DNA of 64,000 bases from Prevotella sp. GTDB lineage: Bacteria; Bacteroidota; Bacteroidia; Bacteroidales; Bacteroidaceae. The stretch is from NCBI GenBank assembly GCA_017619755.1, contig JAFZRU010000057.1, positions 62,001 through 126,000 of the forward strand. The letters run 5' to 3'. Positions 36,020 through 45,115 of this stretch are shown piece by piece. Every line of letters starts with the position of its first letter. Position 1 is the stretch's first letter. The notes beneath the pieces are model-generated. The model had not been told where the DNA came from, ran no database searches, and saw nothing but the letters and a program-made list of their open reading frames with translations. The translations under genes were made by a program, and so were the position numbers.

Positions 36020-39000
36020 TCAGAAGCCCTCCAAATCGTAATATTCGTCCTCCAAGTCGAAATCCTCCAACTCCTTTTCCTTTTTCTTCGTGGTTGGGGC
36101 GGGGGTGGCGGGTACGATATCATCGCCGAAGTCGTCGAAATAGATGCCGGTGTCCTCCTTCTCTGGATTGATGGGCTGGTTCTTGGGCGTCTCAGCCTGT
36201 TTCACCGGTTGTTTCTTGGGCGTTTCTTTCTGCTTCTCCGGCTGCTTCTTGGGTATTTCCGGTTGCTTCTTGGGCGTTACTGACTGTTTTGATACACCGG
36301 GTGTGGTTCCTGTAGGCAGCACCACTCGCTCCTGGTTGGTTTTCACACCGCCCTTCGTTTGTGGTGTGGGACCAACGGACTTGGTGTTGGTGTTGCGTTT
36401 CACGGGCTGCACCTCGTATTCGTCGTCAGTTGATGTGCCGGTGTCGTTGTTTCCTCCAGACGGTGTCACCACGGAACCGTTGCCAGTGGGAATATCGAAT
36501 CCTCCGTTGTCATCGGTGGGGATGTCGAACCCTCCGTTGTCGTCGGTGGGGATGTCGAGGCCACCTCCGTTGTCATCGGTGGGGATGTCGAGCCCTCCGT
36601 TGTCATCAGTGGGGATGTCAAGGCCACCTCCGTTGTCGTCCGTGGGGATGTCGAGCCCTCCGTTGTCATCAGTGGGGATGTCAAGGCCACCTCCGTTGTC
36701 GTCCGTGGGGATGTCGAGCCCTCCGTTGTCTATCACGGTGCCCTGTCCTTGTCCGGCAGGTGTGTCGGCAGGTATGTCGATGATGTCGGTGCCTGTGCCT
36801 GTTCCTCCGGCGGGCGTGTCGTCGGGAAGGTCGAAACCGTCGTCCACCGGCGTGCCAGTACCGCCGCCGTCGATGTCGTAGCCGTCGTCCATGCCGCCTT
36901 GCTCGTCGGCGCGACGCCTACGGCTTTGCTTGTCGGCCTCTTCCTCGTCACCGAAGTCGTATGGCTCGCCCAGCAGGTTGTCTGCAGGTAGTCGCAGGGG
37001 TGCGAAATGCTTGATGTAGAACTCATTGTAGTCGTCAAAACTGAACTGCTTGCCGAGAAGCTCCAGGTTGTCCTTGCTGATGATGAGGGTGCGCGCTTTT
37101 CGCATCCTTCTGACGATACTCTCCTGCTTGTACACCTCGCTGGCATATTGGTGGGCTTCGTCGAAGAAGCGGAAGCCGGACACCTTCATGAGGTGGATGC
37201 CGTCGAGGTCTTCCAATTCCAATTCGAAATTCCTCACGATGTAGGTGGTGAAGTTGAAGCGAGCCATCTCGTAAAGCAGTTGGTTCTCGTTGACGGAGTC
37301 GGGGGCGTAGGCGATGACAAACAAGAACTCCTTCATGCGGTCGTCGGTGAACGTTCGTGCCGCGATAGAGTCGCTGTCGTTGAGCACCACGGAGCGACGG
37401 CTCCACATGTCGCTCAGGTCGAAATGCCCGCCGTGCAGTCGTTTGCCGGCCTTCACGCCGTTGATGATCATGCCGGCCATCTCGCCGATGCGCCCCGATG
37501 GGAAGTCCTTCACCACCAGGTTCATGTCTTCCAAGCAGCCCTCGGCATCGTCGTTGTTCAGTCGGCTGAGACCTCGGATGAAAAGGAACTTGTCGCGGTT
37601 GGCGCCCAAGGGGAAGCGCGAATCCGATAACTCGGCGTTGGACATCACCTCTTGGTGGCGGTCGGCTCTGAAGGCGGCGTAGGTGGCGGTGTAGAGCGAG
37701 TCTTCCAACCGCTCGCCAAACTTGGAGTTCTCCACGAAATAGGGGTCGGTGAGAATTTTCGTCCACTGGCTTTCGGGGAATGACGCCCGCAGACGCTCCA
37801 CGCAACTGTCGGCCATCGCCGTGTCACCTTTGCGGGAGTATAACAGGAAGAGGTGGTAATATACCTCGTCCATCTTCTCAAACTCCGGGTAGTTGAAGGT
37901 GAGGCGGTCGAACTGTTTCTCGCTGAGGCGCAGGTTGTCGAACTTGTCCTTGAAGATGATGCCCGAGTGGAATAGTCCGTCGGAGATGATGGTGTGACAT
38001 TCCGCCTTCATCTCGTCGGTGAAGGGGATTTGCTTGAGGTAGTACTCGCGCTTGTGGGGGTCGTTCTGGGCACTGTCCTGCACGGTGGCCAAGGAGTCCT
38101 CGGCGGTCTGTGCTGCCTCCTGGGCTGCAAGGAGGGAGTCGGTCATCTCCGACGTCTCGCCATTCTCGCCACCGAAACCGCTGACGACGGTCTTGTTGGA
38201 GCGTTGCCAGTTGTCTTCGTTCTCGCGCTTGCCCCACTGACGCTCGAAGGAGGTCTTGCCCTGCGATACGGCCAAGGCGTTGTAGAAATACCACTCGCCT
38301 TGCTGCTGGCGGTTTTGCTGGTTCTGCTGTTGCTGTTGTTGCGGACGGTTGCTGGCGGTGTTGCCGCGGCCTTGGGCTTGCTGCACGGCGGCCTCCGCCT
38401 GGGCTTTCTTCTCCTCTTTCTCCTTCTTCTTCAATGCCTCAATCACGCGGTCGATGGCTTCGTTGCGCTCTTTCTCGGGCATGTCGGCCAACTCCAAGAG
38501 GGAGTCTTGCAGGTGGATGGCCTCGGTGTAGGGAGCCAGCTCGTCGAGAATTTTTGAGCGATTGGAGAGTTCCTCATAGTCATCGCGCTCCTTGTCGAGC
38601 ATGCCGATGGCAGCTCCATAACAGCGTTGGGCGTCGCCGAATTTCTCCTTCTCCCAATAGAGGTTGCCGAGTTTGAGCAGCAGCACGCCTTTTTCCACGC
38701 CGCTGCGGGTGGCCTTCTCGTTGCCCTTCTCGTAGGCGGCGATGGCTTTCGTGGTGTCCTTTTCGAGCAGATAGACGTTGCCCATGGCGTAATAGACCTG
38801 GTCGAGGTAGTCCTTGTTGTTGTCGGATGCGGCCATGCGCTTTAGCCTGCTGATGGTTTTCTTCGTGTTGGTGGCGGCCATCACCTCCGTCATGGAGATG
38901 CGGGCGTTGAAGGCCAGTTCGTAGGGAGGGTTCTCTCGCAGCACGCGCTTGTATGCCTTGTAGGCTAAGTCGCGGTGGCCCAACTGCGCTTCGAGCTGCC

Positions 39001-39763
39001 CCATGAGAAACCATTCACGGGCGCGTTGCTTCTTGCGCATCTCGTGCTTGATGACCTTGCGCAGGTAGGGGATGGCCTTCTCGTAGTCGCCGGCATGGAT
39101 GTAATAGTCGGCGTAGGTGTAGTCCCATTCCTTCACGGCACGCCAGTCGAGGGAGTCGCGGGCCATGTTGCGGATGACATCCTCTGCGTCGTAGAGCCAC
39201 TCCTGCTCGATGTAGCACTTGGCGAGCCAGGCACGGGCCTTGCCGTAGATGGCCGGTTGGGTCTCGTAGAGGCGGCTCATGTAGGAGAAGGTGGCTGCTG
39301 CCTCGTCGAAAGCACCTTTGTGAAACTGTGAGCGGCCCATCAACATCCAGGCCTTCCACAGCATGGGGTTGTATTCACGGCGGTTGAGCCATTCCAGGTC
39401 CTTTTCGGTCTTCCTGCGGCTCTTGGTCCACTCGGGGCGCTTGGTGATGCTGTGCAGCTTGATGGCTTTCTGGCTCTTCTCGATGGCCTTGTCGAAACTG
39501 CCGGAACCCAGGGAGGCGCTGTTTTTGTTGCCCACCGTGTAGAGGGGAATGACCTCGGTGTAGTTGTCTTTGTTGCCGTCTTCCTTGGCTTGAGAACCCT
39601 CGATGTAGGCCAAGGTGCCGTTGTAGTAGGTGTTGTATCGGGCGGTGAAAGCCTGCCAAAAACGGCTCTTCGCCGTGTTCTTCTTGGAGGCACACGACGA
39701 AAAGGCCAGCAGCAGGGCTGTCAGCAGCAGGGGAATGATGGCACTCGATACTTTCTTGTCCAT
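36020..39763 (-). CDS. porW: PorW/SprE-type TPR lipoprotein of the type IX secretion system
   Basis: A 1247-residue lipoprotein with lipid cysteine at residue 24 (LLLAFSSC). The start CASKKNTAKSRFWQAFTARYNTYYNGTLAYIEG is the characteristic N-terminus of PorW/SprE. Residues 110-420 and 570-760 contain tetratricopeptide-like helices (AFDEAAATFSYMSRLY, AIAAYEKGNEKATRSG). A Lys/Glu/Gln-rich coil lies around 440-490. After about 950 the protein becomes low-complexity, with eight units of DNGG(G)LDIPTD at about 1011-1091 and then KKQPEKQKETPKK-type repeats. PorW is needed for T9SS function in P. gingivalis and gliding in Flavobacterium. The repeat tail is unusually long. Confidence 0.88.
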   Translation of the reverse strand: MDKKVSSAIIPLLLTALLLAFSSCASKKNTAKSRFWQAFTARYNTYYNGTLAYIEGSQAKEDGNKDNYTEVIPLYTVGNKNSASLGSGSFDKAIEKSQKAIKLHSITKRPEWTKSRRKTEKDLEWLNRREYNPMLWKAWMLMGRSQFHKGAFDEAAATFSYMSRLYETQPAIYGKARAWLAKCYIEQEWLYDAEDVIRNMARDSLDWRAVKEWDYTYADYYIHAGDYEKAIPYLRKVIKHEMRKKQRAREWFLMGQLEAQLGHRDLAYKAYKRVLRENPPYELAFNARISMTEVMAATNTKKTISRLKRMAASDNNKDYLDQVYYAMGNVYLLEKDTTKAIAAYEKGNEKATRSGVEKGVLLLKLGNLYWEKEKFGDAQRCYGAAIGMLDKERDDYEELSNRSKILDELAPYTEAIHLQDSLLELADMPEKERNEAIDRVIEALKKKEKEEKKAQAEAAVQQAQGRGNTASNRPQQQQQQNQQNRQQQGEWYFYNALAVSQGKTSFERQWGKRENEDNWQRSNKTVVSGFGGENGETSEMTDSLLAAQEAAQTAEDSLATVQDSAQNDPHKREYYLKQIPFTDEMKAECHTIISDGLFHSGIIFKDKFDNLRLSEKQFDRLTFNYPEFEKMDEVYYHLFLLYSRKGDTAMADSCVERLRASFPESQWTKILTDPYFVENSKFGERLEDSLYTATYAAFRADRHQEVMSNAELSDSRFPLGANRDKFLFIRGLSRLNNDDAEGCLEDMNLVVKDFPSGRIGEMAGMIINGVKAGKRLHGGHFDLSDMWSRRSVVLNDSDSIAARTFTDDRMKEFLFVIAYAPDSVNENQLLYEMARFNFTTYIVRNFELELEDLDGIHLMKVSGFRFFDEAHQYASEVYKQESIVRRMRKARTLIISKDNLELLGKQFSFDDYNEFYIKHFAPLRLPADNLLGEPYDFGDEEEADKQSRRRRADEQGGMDDGYDIDGGGTGTPVDDGFDLPDDTPAGGTGTGTDIIDIPADTPAGQGQGTVIDNGGLDIPTDDNGGGLDIPTDDNGGLDIPTDDNGGGLDIPTDDNGGLDIPTDDNGGGLDIPTDDNGGFDIPTDDNGGFDIPTGNGSVVTPSGGNNDTGTSTDDEYEVQPVKRNTNTKSVGPTPQTKGGVKTNQERVVLPTGTTPGVSKQSVTPKKQPEIPKKQPEKQKETPKKQPVKQAETPKNQPINPEKEDTGIYFDDFGDDIVPATPAPTTKKKEKELEDFDLEDEYYDLEGF
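36490..36730 (-). repeat. Minisatellite inside porW
   Basis: Eight near-identical 30/33-bp units encode DNGG(L/F)DIPTD and DNGGGLDIPTD, largely alternating, so the true period is about 63 bp. The reading frame is kept throughout. Confidence 0.9.
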
Positions 39764-39851
39764 TGATTATATAACCATCAACCCCCTGGTTTTATTGCCT
39801 TCCGACACCTTTTTTTCATCTTCCTACATCTTTTTTGGGGGTCTTTTGACG

Positions 39852-39886
39852 AAAAATTCCCCATGCCTGAGTGAGGCATGGGGAAA
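39852..39886 (-). terminator. Terminator of the GLUG-repeat gene
   Basis: On the minus strand CCCCATGCCT, loop CACTC, AGGCATGGGG, then AATTTTTC, 17 nt after the stop of the gene ending at 39903. Confidence 0.85.
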
Positions 39887-39902
39887 CTGTCGGGTTTCTA
39901 AC

Positions 39903-42900
39903 TTATTTCACCGTGATTTTCTTGCCGTCGTGTATGTAGATTCCTTTGGAGGTGGGAGCCGTATGCAACTTGCGGCCTGTGAGGTCGTACCAACCGCTGA
40001 CGGGTGTGTCGTGGTCGTTTGCCATCGGAATTTCCAATCCTATTCCCGTCGCTTCATGGCTCTCCTCGCCTTCGCCCTCGAAACGCATGACAAAAGACTT
40101 GACAGCGTAATCGCCGACGAATGGCAAACCTGCCTCTATGTCTCCTCCGAGGAGGAAGAAGCCTCGGAAGGCATTGATGTTGGTGGGTGCATTGCCGCTG
40201 GGATGATACAGTAAGTTGTTGGCACCGAGGAAGAGGGTCTTCTTGTCTTCCTTGTCGATGATCACAGGAGCGTAGGTGCCGGTGAAGGTGACGATGTCCG
40301 GTTCCTCCTTGTCCACCAAATCGGCGGTGCTGACGGCGACGTTCTTGAAGGTGGGACTTTCCAGCGGGTCTCCGGCCACGTTGAGCCAAAGGTGCTTGAG
40401 CATCATCAAGTGGTATCCAGTCCCGTACCAATATTCATCCCTATGGGAAATCTCTGATGCGTTGAACAGGAAATACTGGTAAGTGCCCACATTCTTGATG
40501 TCATAACTCTTTGTGGCAAGAGGTGTTTCTGGCAACTGGCCGTCGGCCACACGGTCGATCACCGTCCATTCGTCGCTTTCGTTCAACTTTGCCGAGAGAG
40601 TCCATGTCTTGGGAAGGTTTTTGATGCTGTAGAAACCGTCAATATATTCCCCCGGAGTTCGCAGGGTGTAGCCGATGACGGTGAGGGGGCTTGATGTCTT
40701 GAAAGCCACATACCATGAGGCGTTGCTTTCTGGTTTGTATCCTTCGTTGGCGTCGTAACAGTAAGAGACATAGCATGTGGTTTCGTCCATGTTTTCGAAA
40801 TCAAACAAGTTGTTCGCGCTGAAAGTGTTGTTGTTCCATTGGTTGCTGGCTGTGACGGTGTAGGTGATGTCGTCTTTCGCCGCCTTTCCCTCCTGCCACT
40901 TGATGATGTAGGGCGTTCCGGCTGTCATGGTCTCCACCGGCTCTCCGAAATTGAGGGTGAGGGTGGGGGACTCGAACGATGCGCTGGTCAGCGTGCGGGC
41001 TGTGGCACCGTTGAGCACGCTGCCGGAGATCTTCAGGTCGAAGGGGAGGGTGAGGGTGTTCCAGGTGCCGTCTTTGTAGAGGGTTCGGTCGTTGAGCGTG
41101 AAATCGATGCCGGCAAGGTCTTCATGGCCGTTTTGTGCGAAGAATGTGGTACGGGCGGTGAGGATTTCCAAGAAAGATGTGTTGTCGATGTCGTCTTTGG
41201 GCGCAAGGAGACCGTTCTTGCTGGAAAGTCCTCCGTTGGTGTAGAAGCAGTTGCTTGTCTTTTTGACTGTTTGTGCTGGCGTGAGAATGGCATCTCGTAT
41301 GTTGCGGCTGTTGATTGTTCCGAAGAAAATGTTGTTGGTCACGGTGCCATAGTTGACAGCACCTGCTATGCCTCCATAATAATGACAGGGTGTGTAATAA
41401 CTCGATGTGCTGGCCTTGCTTGAGAGGGTTGCGCCACTGGTGCAATTGTCGATGGTTCCGCCATAAGAAAAACCGGCGATGCCGCCGAAATAGAAGGAGT
41501 TGTTTGCACAGGCTTTGAGAGTGACGCTTCCCAACACATGGCAGTTGGTGATGGTGCCTTCGTTGCGGCCTACGATGCCGCCATTGTAGCTGTTGCTGGT
41601 GATACTGGTGTTGTGGAGGATGATGCCGGTGACGGTGGCCTTGCTTCCCGTGGCTCCGAAGAGGCCGTTGTAACTCTCTTGGGTGCTGATGTTGATGTGG
41701 CTGATGGCGTGGCCGTTGCCGTCAAAATGTCCTTGGAATTTATGATCGATGTTGCCAATGGGAACATGATTGTTCGTCCTCCCGTCGAACTCCAAGTCGG
41801 CCATCACTTTGAAATATTTACCGTCGTAGCCGTTGGCGGCATGGTCGTCGCCCAAGCCGCTGTTGACGCGTATGCCGATGAGGCGAAGATGCTCCGGGAT
41901 GTAGATGAGCCATGGAGACTCAGCCGTTCCGTCTCCTTCCCATCCGCTGGCCAGGATGCTGGCGGTGAGGATGGCGTCGGCAGAAGGCATGGTGAAATAG
42001 AAGATTTCGTAGAAGTCGTCATAGGTGCATTCCGTGCCGTTGACATAGAGGGTTTCGAGGGTGTAGCCATCGGCGACGGAGACAATCAGTTGTACTTTTG
42101 TTTCAGGCTTGATATAGAAAGTGTCATCATAGTATATGATGGCGTTGCCATAAGTGGAAAAGCCTGCCACGCCGTAGGTATGTTTCGGCACATTTATTTC
42201 AAAAGTGAGCAGCGGGTTGCCAGACTTGAAGGTGTATGCTGCCAATGTTCCTTGCGAGATGCCGGGGGTTTTGTGGAAGGTGCCGTTGATGTATCCCGTA
42301 ATGTTGTTGCTGGCCCGCTCGTCATAGATGAGGTTGAGGTTGCTGCATCCGGTGTAGGTGCCGTCCTCCATGCAGTGGCTGATGGTTTGGTCGTCTGCGT
42401 TGGTGCACCATCCAATCATCGCACCCACGAAGATGTCGCCCTTGTCGTTGGAGACGGCGGTGATGCTCCCGTTGAAGAGGCAGCCTTCCAAGAAGACGTT
42501 GGCGCTTCCGCCATGGCCAACGATGCCGCCGCCATGAGCGTTGTTGCTGCTGTTGCCGGTGCAGGTGATGTCGGCACTGATGCGGCAGTTGTTGATGATG
42601 GCCTGCCCGCCATGCACATGTCCCACGAGGCCTGCGGTGTTGATTCCACCGCTGATGGTCCCTTCCACCACGAGGTCTTTGATGGCCTCATCGTAAGAGG
42701 TGCTTGATGCGCCGCTGATGTGTTTGAAGGGGGCGGCGGCCTCGTTGATGTCGCTCGTGCTGAGGTTGGCCGTCAGGGTTTTGGTGTTTCCATCAAAATG
42801 GCCCTTGAACGGATAGGTTGACGTGCCCCAGGAGGTGCTCACGGTGATGTTTTGTGCCAGTTTGAAATATTTGTTGTCGGAGAAATTGCTGTTGTTGATG

Positions 42901-43940
42901 CAGGACCCCATTTGGTTCCATATTGTCGCCGATGGGATGATGTAGGGCTCGTTTTGCGTCCCAGAGCCTTCAACAGCGGACAGGAAGGAGTAGAAATTTC
43001 CGTCATACTGTATTCCGTTTGCGAAGACGATGATGCCGCCGGGGTAGGTTTTCAAGGCATTTCCGTACGCGTTGGAGGTGGCGATGGGATCGACACGGAA
43101 GGCAGTGGAACTGGTATTGTTGCCAAGGGCGTTGAGCGCCGTGCTGGTGTAGTAGCAGTTGGATAGGCTTAAGTTGGACCAGAAGCCTGTCAACGCACCA
43201 GCGTAGGAGGGGCAAGTAACGTTGTTTCCCAAGTACAGACAGTCGTTTTGTGAACCGCTGACGATGTTTCCGGCCAGGCCTCCTGCATTTTTCGACTGGC
43301 AGTTCACGGTGGCTTCGCTCGCGCAGCCGTTGAGGGTGGCTTCGCTGCCCCAGCCGATGATGCCGCCCGCTTCTTGCCATGCCTCCACGGTGACATCGCT
43401 CTTCACACGGCAGTTTTCTATCGTGCCTGTATATACGCCTTGACCGACGATGGCTCCCACGTCGCTGCTTCCGGAGAAATAGCTGTTGGCAACGACAAGA
43501 TTCTTGATGGTGGCATTCCTCACATAACCGAAAATGCCTATCCTGGAATCACCGCTGGTCACGTTGATGCCGCTGATGGTGTGGCCGTCGCCATCGAAGG
43601 TGCCGCAGAAATAATAGTCTTTAACAAAGACAGTTAAGGAGGAGGAAACCCTTGTATAAGTCCCTGCAGGCGTGTAGTTGTTCTCCGTTCCGTCGTACGT
43701 GATGTCGGCGGTCAGTTTGAAATGATAGCCATACATGTCGCCCTTTGTCTCTGCCAAGGGGTCGCTCGCGTTGTAATAGACGCCCATCCGGCCATCGTTG
43801 ACGTCTCTTACAAAGCGTTGCAGGTCGCTTTTGTTGGCGATGGTGTATGGGGAACGGGCGGAGCCGTCGCCCGAACTGTATGCCCATGCCCCCTGGGCAA
43901 AGCATGCAAGTACAATCAAGCAAATAATCTCTTTTTTCAT
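39903..43940 (-). CDS. Secreted GLUG-motif surface protein with T9SS type A sorting signal
   Basis: A 1345-residue secreted protein of unknown function. The ATG at 43940 gives the signal KKEIICLIVLACFAQGAWA; the open frame starts earlier. Residues 25-920 are rich in GLUG-like beta-helix repeats, e.g. GIFGYVRNATIKNLVVANS, VGAIVGQGVYTGTIENC, GNGHAISHINIS, GGIAGAVNYGTVTNN, set in three blocks that each open with a phrase such as GTAESPWLIYIPEHLRLIG. The C-terminus GWYDLTGRKLHTAPTSKGIYIHDGKKITVK has the layout of a T9SS type A signal (key part GIYIHDGKKITVK). It likely sits on the surface as an adhesin or carbohydrate-binding protein; no enzyme domain is seen. Confidence 0.82.
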   Translation of the reverse strand: MKKEIICLIVLACFAQGAWAYSSGDGSARSPYTIANKSDLQRFVRDVNDGRMGVYYNASDPLAETKGDMYGYHFKLTADITYDGTENNYTPAGTYTRVSSSLTVFVKDYYFCGTFDGDGHTISGINVTSGDSRIGIFGYVRNATIKNLVVANSYFSGSSDVGAIVGQGVYTGTIENCRVKSDVTVEAWQEAGGIIGWGSEATLNGCASEATVNCQSKNAGGLAGNIVSGSQNDCLYLGNNVTCPSYAGALTGFWSNLSLSNCYYTSTALNALGNNTSSTAFRVDPIATSNAYGNALKTYPGGIIVFANGIQYDGNFYSFLSAVEGSGTQNEPYIIPSATIWNQMGSCINNSNFSDNKYFKLAQNITVSTSWGTSTYPFKGHFDGNTKTLTANLSTSDINEAAAPFKHISGASSTSYDEAIKDLVVEGTISGGINTAGLVGHVHGGQAIINNCRISADITCTGNSSNNAHGGGIVGHGGSANVFLEGCLFNGSITAVSNDKGDIFVGAMIGWCTNADDQTISHCMEDGTYTGCSNLNLIYDERASNNITGYINGTFHKTPGISQGTLAAYTFKSGNPLLTFEINVPKHTYGVAGFSTYGNAIIYYDDTFYIKPETKVQLIVSVADGYTLETLYVNGTECTYDDFYEIFYFTMPSADAILTASILASGWEGDGTAESPWLIYIPEHLRLIGIRVNSGLGDDHAANGYDGKYFKVMADLEFDGRTNNHVPIGNIDHKFQGHFDGNGHAISHINISTQESYNGLFGATGSKATVTGIILHNTSITSNSYNGGIVGRNEGTITNCHVLGSVTLKACANNSFYFGGIAGFSYGGTIDNCTSGATLSSKASTSSYYTPCHYYGGIAGAVNYGTVTNNIFFGTINSRNIRDAILTPAQTVKKTSNCFYTNGGLSSKNGLLAPKDDIDNTSFLEILTARTTFFAQNGHEDLAGIDFTLNDRTLYKDGTWNTLTLPFDLKISGSVLNGATARTLTSASFESPTLTLNFGEPVETMTAGTPYIIKWQEGKAAKDDITYTVTASNQWNNNTFSANNLFDFENMDETTCYVSYCYDANEGYKPESNASWYVAFKTSSPLTVIGYTLRTPGEYIDGFYSIKNLPKTWTLSAKLNESDEWTVIDRVADGQLPETPLATKSYDIKNVGTYQYFLFNASEISHRDEYWYGTGYHLMMLKHLWLNVAGDPLESPTFKNVAVSTADLVDKEEPDIVTFTGTYAPVIIDKEDKKTLFLGANNLLYHPSGNAPTNINAFRGFFLLGGDIEAGLPFVGDYAVKSFVMRFEGEGEESHEATGIGLEIPMANDHDTPVSGWYDLTGRKLHTAPTSKGIYIHDGKKITVK

Positions 43941-44012
43941 TGCTGTAATCATTGATGAATGGTTTTTACTTCTTGTTATCAAATAGTAATCAGAAGAGGG
44001 AAGGGCAACAAT

Positions 44013-44657
44013 TCATTCTGAATAGTTGTAAGTCGCTTGCTCCACGTCTTCGAACAATTTCTTGAACTTCCGCGCCTCATACAGGTAGTTCTGGTAAATG
44101 TTCCGGTATTGCTCCTTGACGGTGGCGCCGGAATACTCCTCCACGAATTGTCCTTTTCCCGAAACGCTCTTCTTGACAATGGTCTGTAGTAATTTCCCTT
44201 TGCTGAAATAGTATCTGAACTCATAATCCATGCCGTCGGTACTATCCCCAAGCGTAAGCCAGGGCTGAACGGCGTAGATGAAGGCGACGTTCCCGTCGGC
44301 GTCGTAGAGATACTCCTCGTAATACTCACGCACGGCGTAATTGTATTTTGTCGTGACAAATTTCAGGGAGTGCTCGGCGTAGATGCGATCCTCGTTGCTT
44401 TCCTTTTCGTCAAAATACATGTAAACGTCTTCCTTGTGGGGGCCTGTGGCCGGCAGGTTGTGACTCGCTTCCACATGGTAGTATTGCTTGAAGTATTCGT
44501 CTTTGTCCGACTTGGCGATGTATTTCTTCATGGCGGCATAGCGTTGCCTGATGCTTGCCACCGTATTCTGTGCCCATCCACATTGTGCATACATGGCCAT
44601 GCACAACAACAAGGTTGTCAATATCTTTCTCGTCATCATGGTTTTGTCTGTTTTCAT
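44013..44657 (-). CDS. Small secreted protein of unknown function
   Basis: A 214-residue protein I do not recognise. A signal peptide ends at GWAQ (KILTTLLLCMAMYAQCGWAQ). The mature part is helical and rich in Tyr, Lys and Glu (IRQRYAAMKKYIAKSDKDEYFKQYYHV, AVREYYEEYLYDADG), with no Cys. I set the start at 44657 because a frame start at 44687 would lie at the transcription start itself. It has a strong promoter of its own and lies upstream of the GLUG-protein gene with a 72-nt gap. Periplasmic or secreted is all that can be inferred. Confidence 0.7.
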   Translation of the reverse strand: MKTDKTMMTRKILTTLLLCMAMYAQCGWAQNTVASIRQRYAAMKKYIAKSDKDEYFKQYYHVEASHNLPATGPHKEDVYMYFDEKESNEDRIYAEHSLKFVTTKYNYAVREYYEEYLYDADGNVAFIYAVQPWLTLGDSTDGMDYEFRYYFSKGKLLQTIVKKSVSGKGQFVEEYSGATVKEQYRNIYQNYLYEARKFKKLFEDVEQATYNYSE

Positions 44658-44684
44658 AATTGTTGTTACTTTGTCTTTCAACTG

Positions 44685-44716
44685 CAAAGGTAGTAAAAAC
44701 TAATTTCTGCTCCAAA
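44685..44716 (-). promoter_or_regulatory. Promoter of the small secreted protein gene
   Basis: On the minus strand TTTG (44713-44716), a 20-nt spacer and TACCTTTG (44685-44692): a full Bacteroidetes consensus. Confidence 0.75.
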
Positions 44717-45060
44717 CAAATGAGAAAGTTTTTATTCCCACGCCTTCAGGCGTTTTTTTATCAAGCATAGTGTTGTAGCGAATAATTATTATCTACTCAA
44801 GTTTCCCATCTTTTTCATCAAGAATTTGAGAATTTTTTCTCTTAGTTATGACAGTCACAAATTGACTTCCACTTCGTACATCTATTTGTGGTTGCGTCTG
44901 CTTTGCATCCGCGACCGTTGGTTCTCTAATTGGCTTTCCCTTTGGCCGCCGACCTTTGGTTCTTAAATTCTTGATAAATAAAATAATACAAACTATTCAA
45001 AGGTGGAAAAATACAGTAGTTGAAAATGAAAAAGAAAAAAAACATTTCATGCTTGCCGCT
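44717..45060. other. Gap with repeat fragments before glnA
   Basis: No gene is supported. It holds a palindrome ACGCCTTCAGGCGT followed by a T-run near 44741-44760 (terminator-like; related to strings at 51377 and 51570), AAGAATTTGAGAATTTT, and at 44927-44972 ATTGGCTTTCCCTTTGGCCG with CGACC-TTGGTTCT, repeated at 53324-53360. Confidence 0.55.
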
Positions 45061-45075
45061 TCTAATATTTTTTTG

Positions 45076-45083
45076 TAATTTTG
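45076..45083 (+). promoter_or_regulatory. Candidate -7 element of the glutamine synthetase gene
   Basis: TAATTTTG with a TTG 20 nt upstream. It lies downstream of the first in-frame ATG (45020), so it decides the start at 45116. Confidence 0.6.
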
Positions 45084-45115
45084 CAAGAAATATGCAAAAC
45101 ATCATTTTGAATACT

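Noticed and set aside
36490-36730. Regular repeats that could suggest a CRISPR array
   Set aside because: The units adjoin without unique spacers and keep the porW reading frame, so they are a coding minisatellite.
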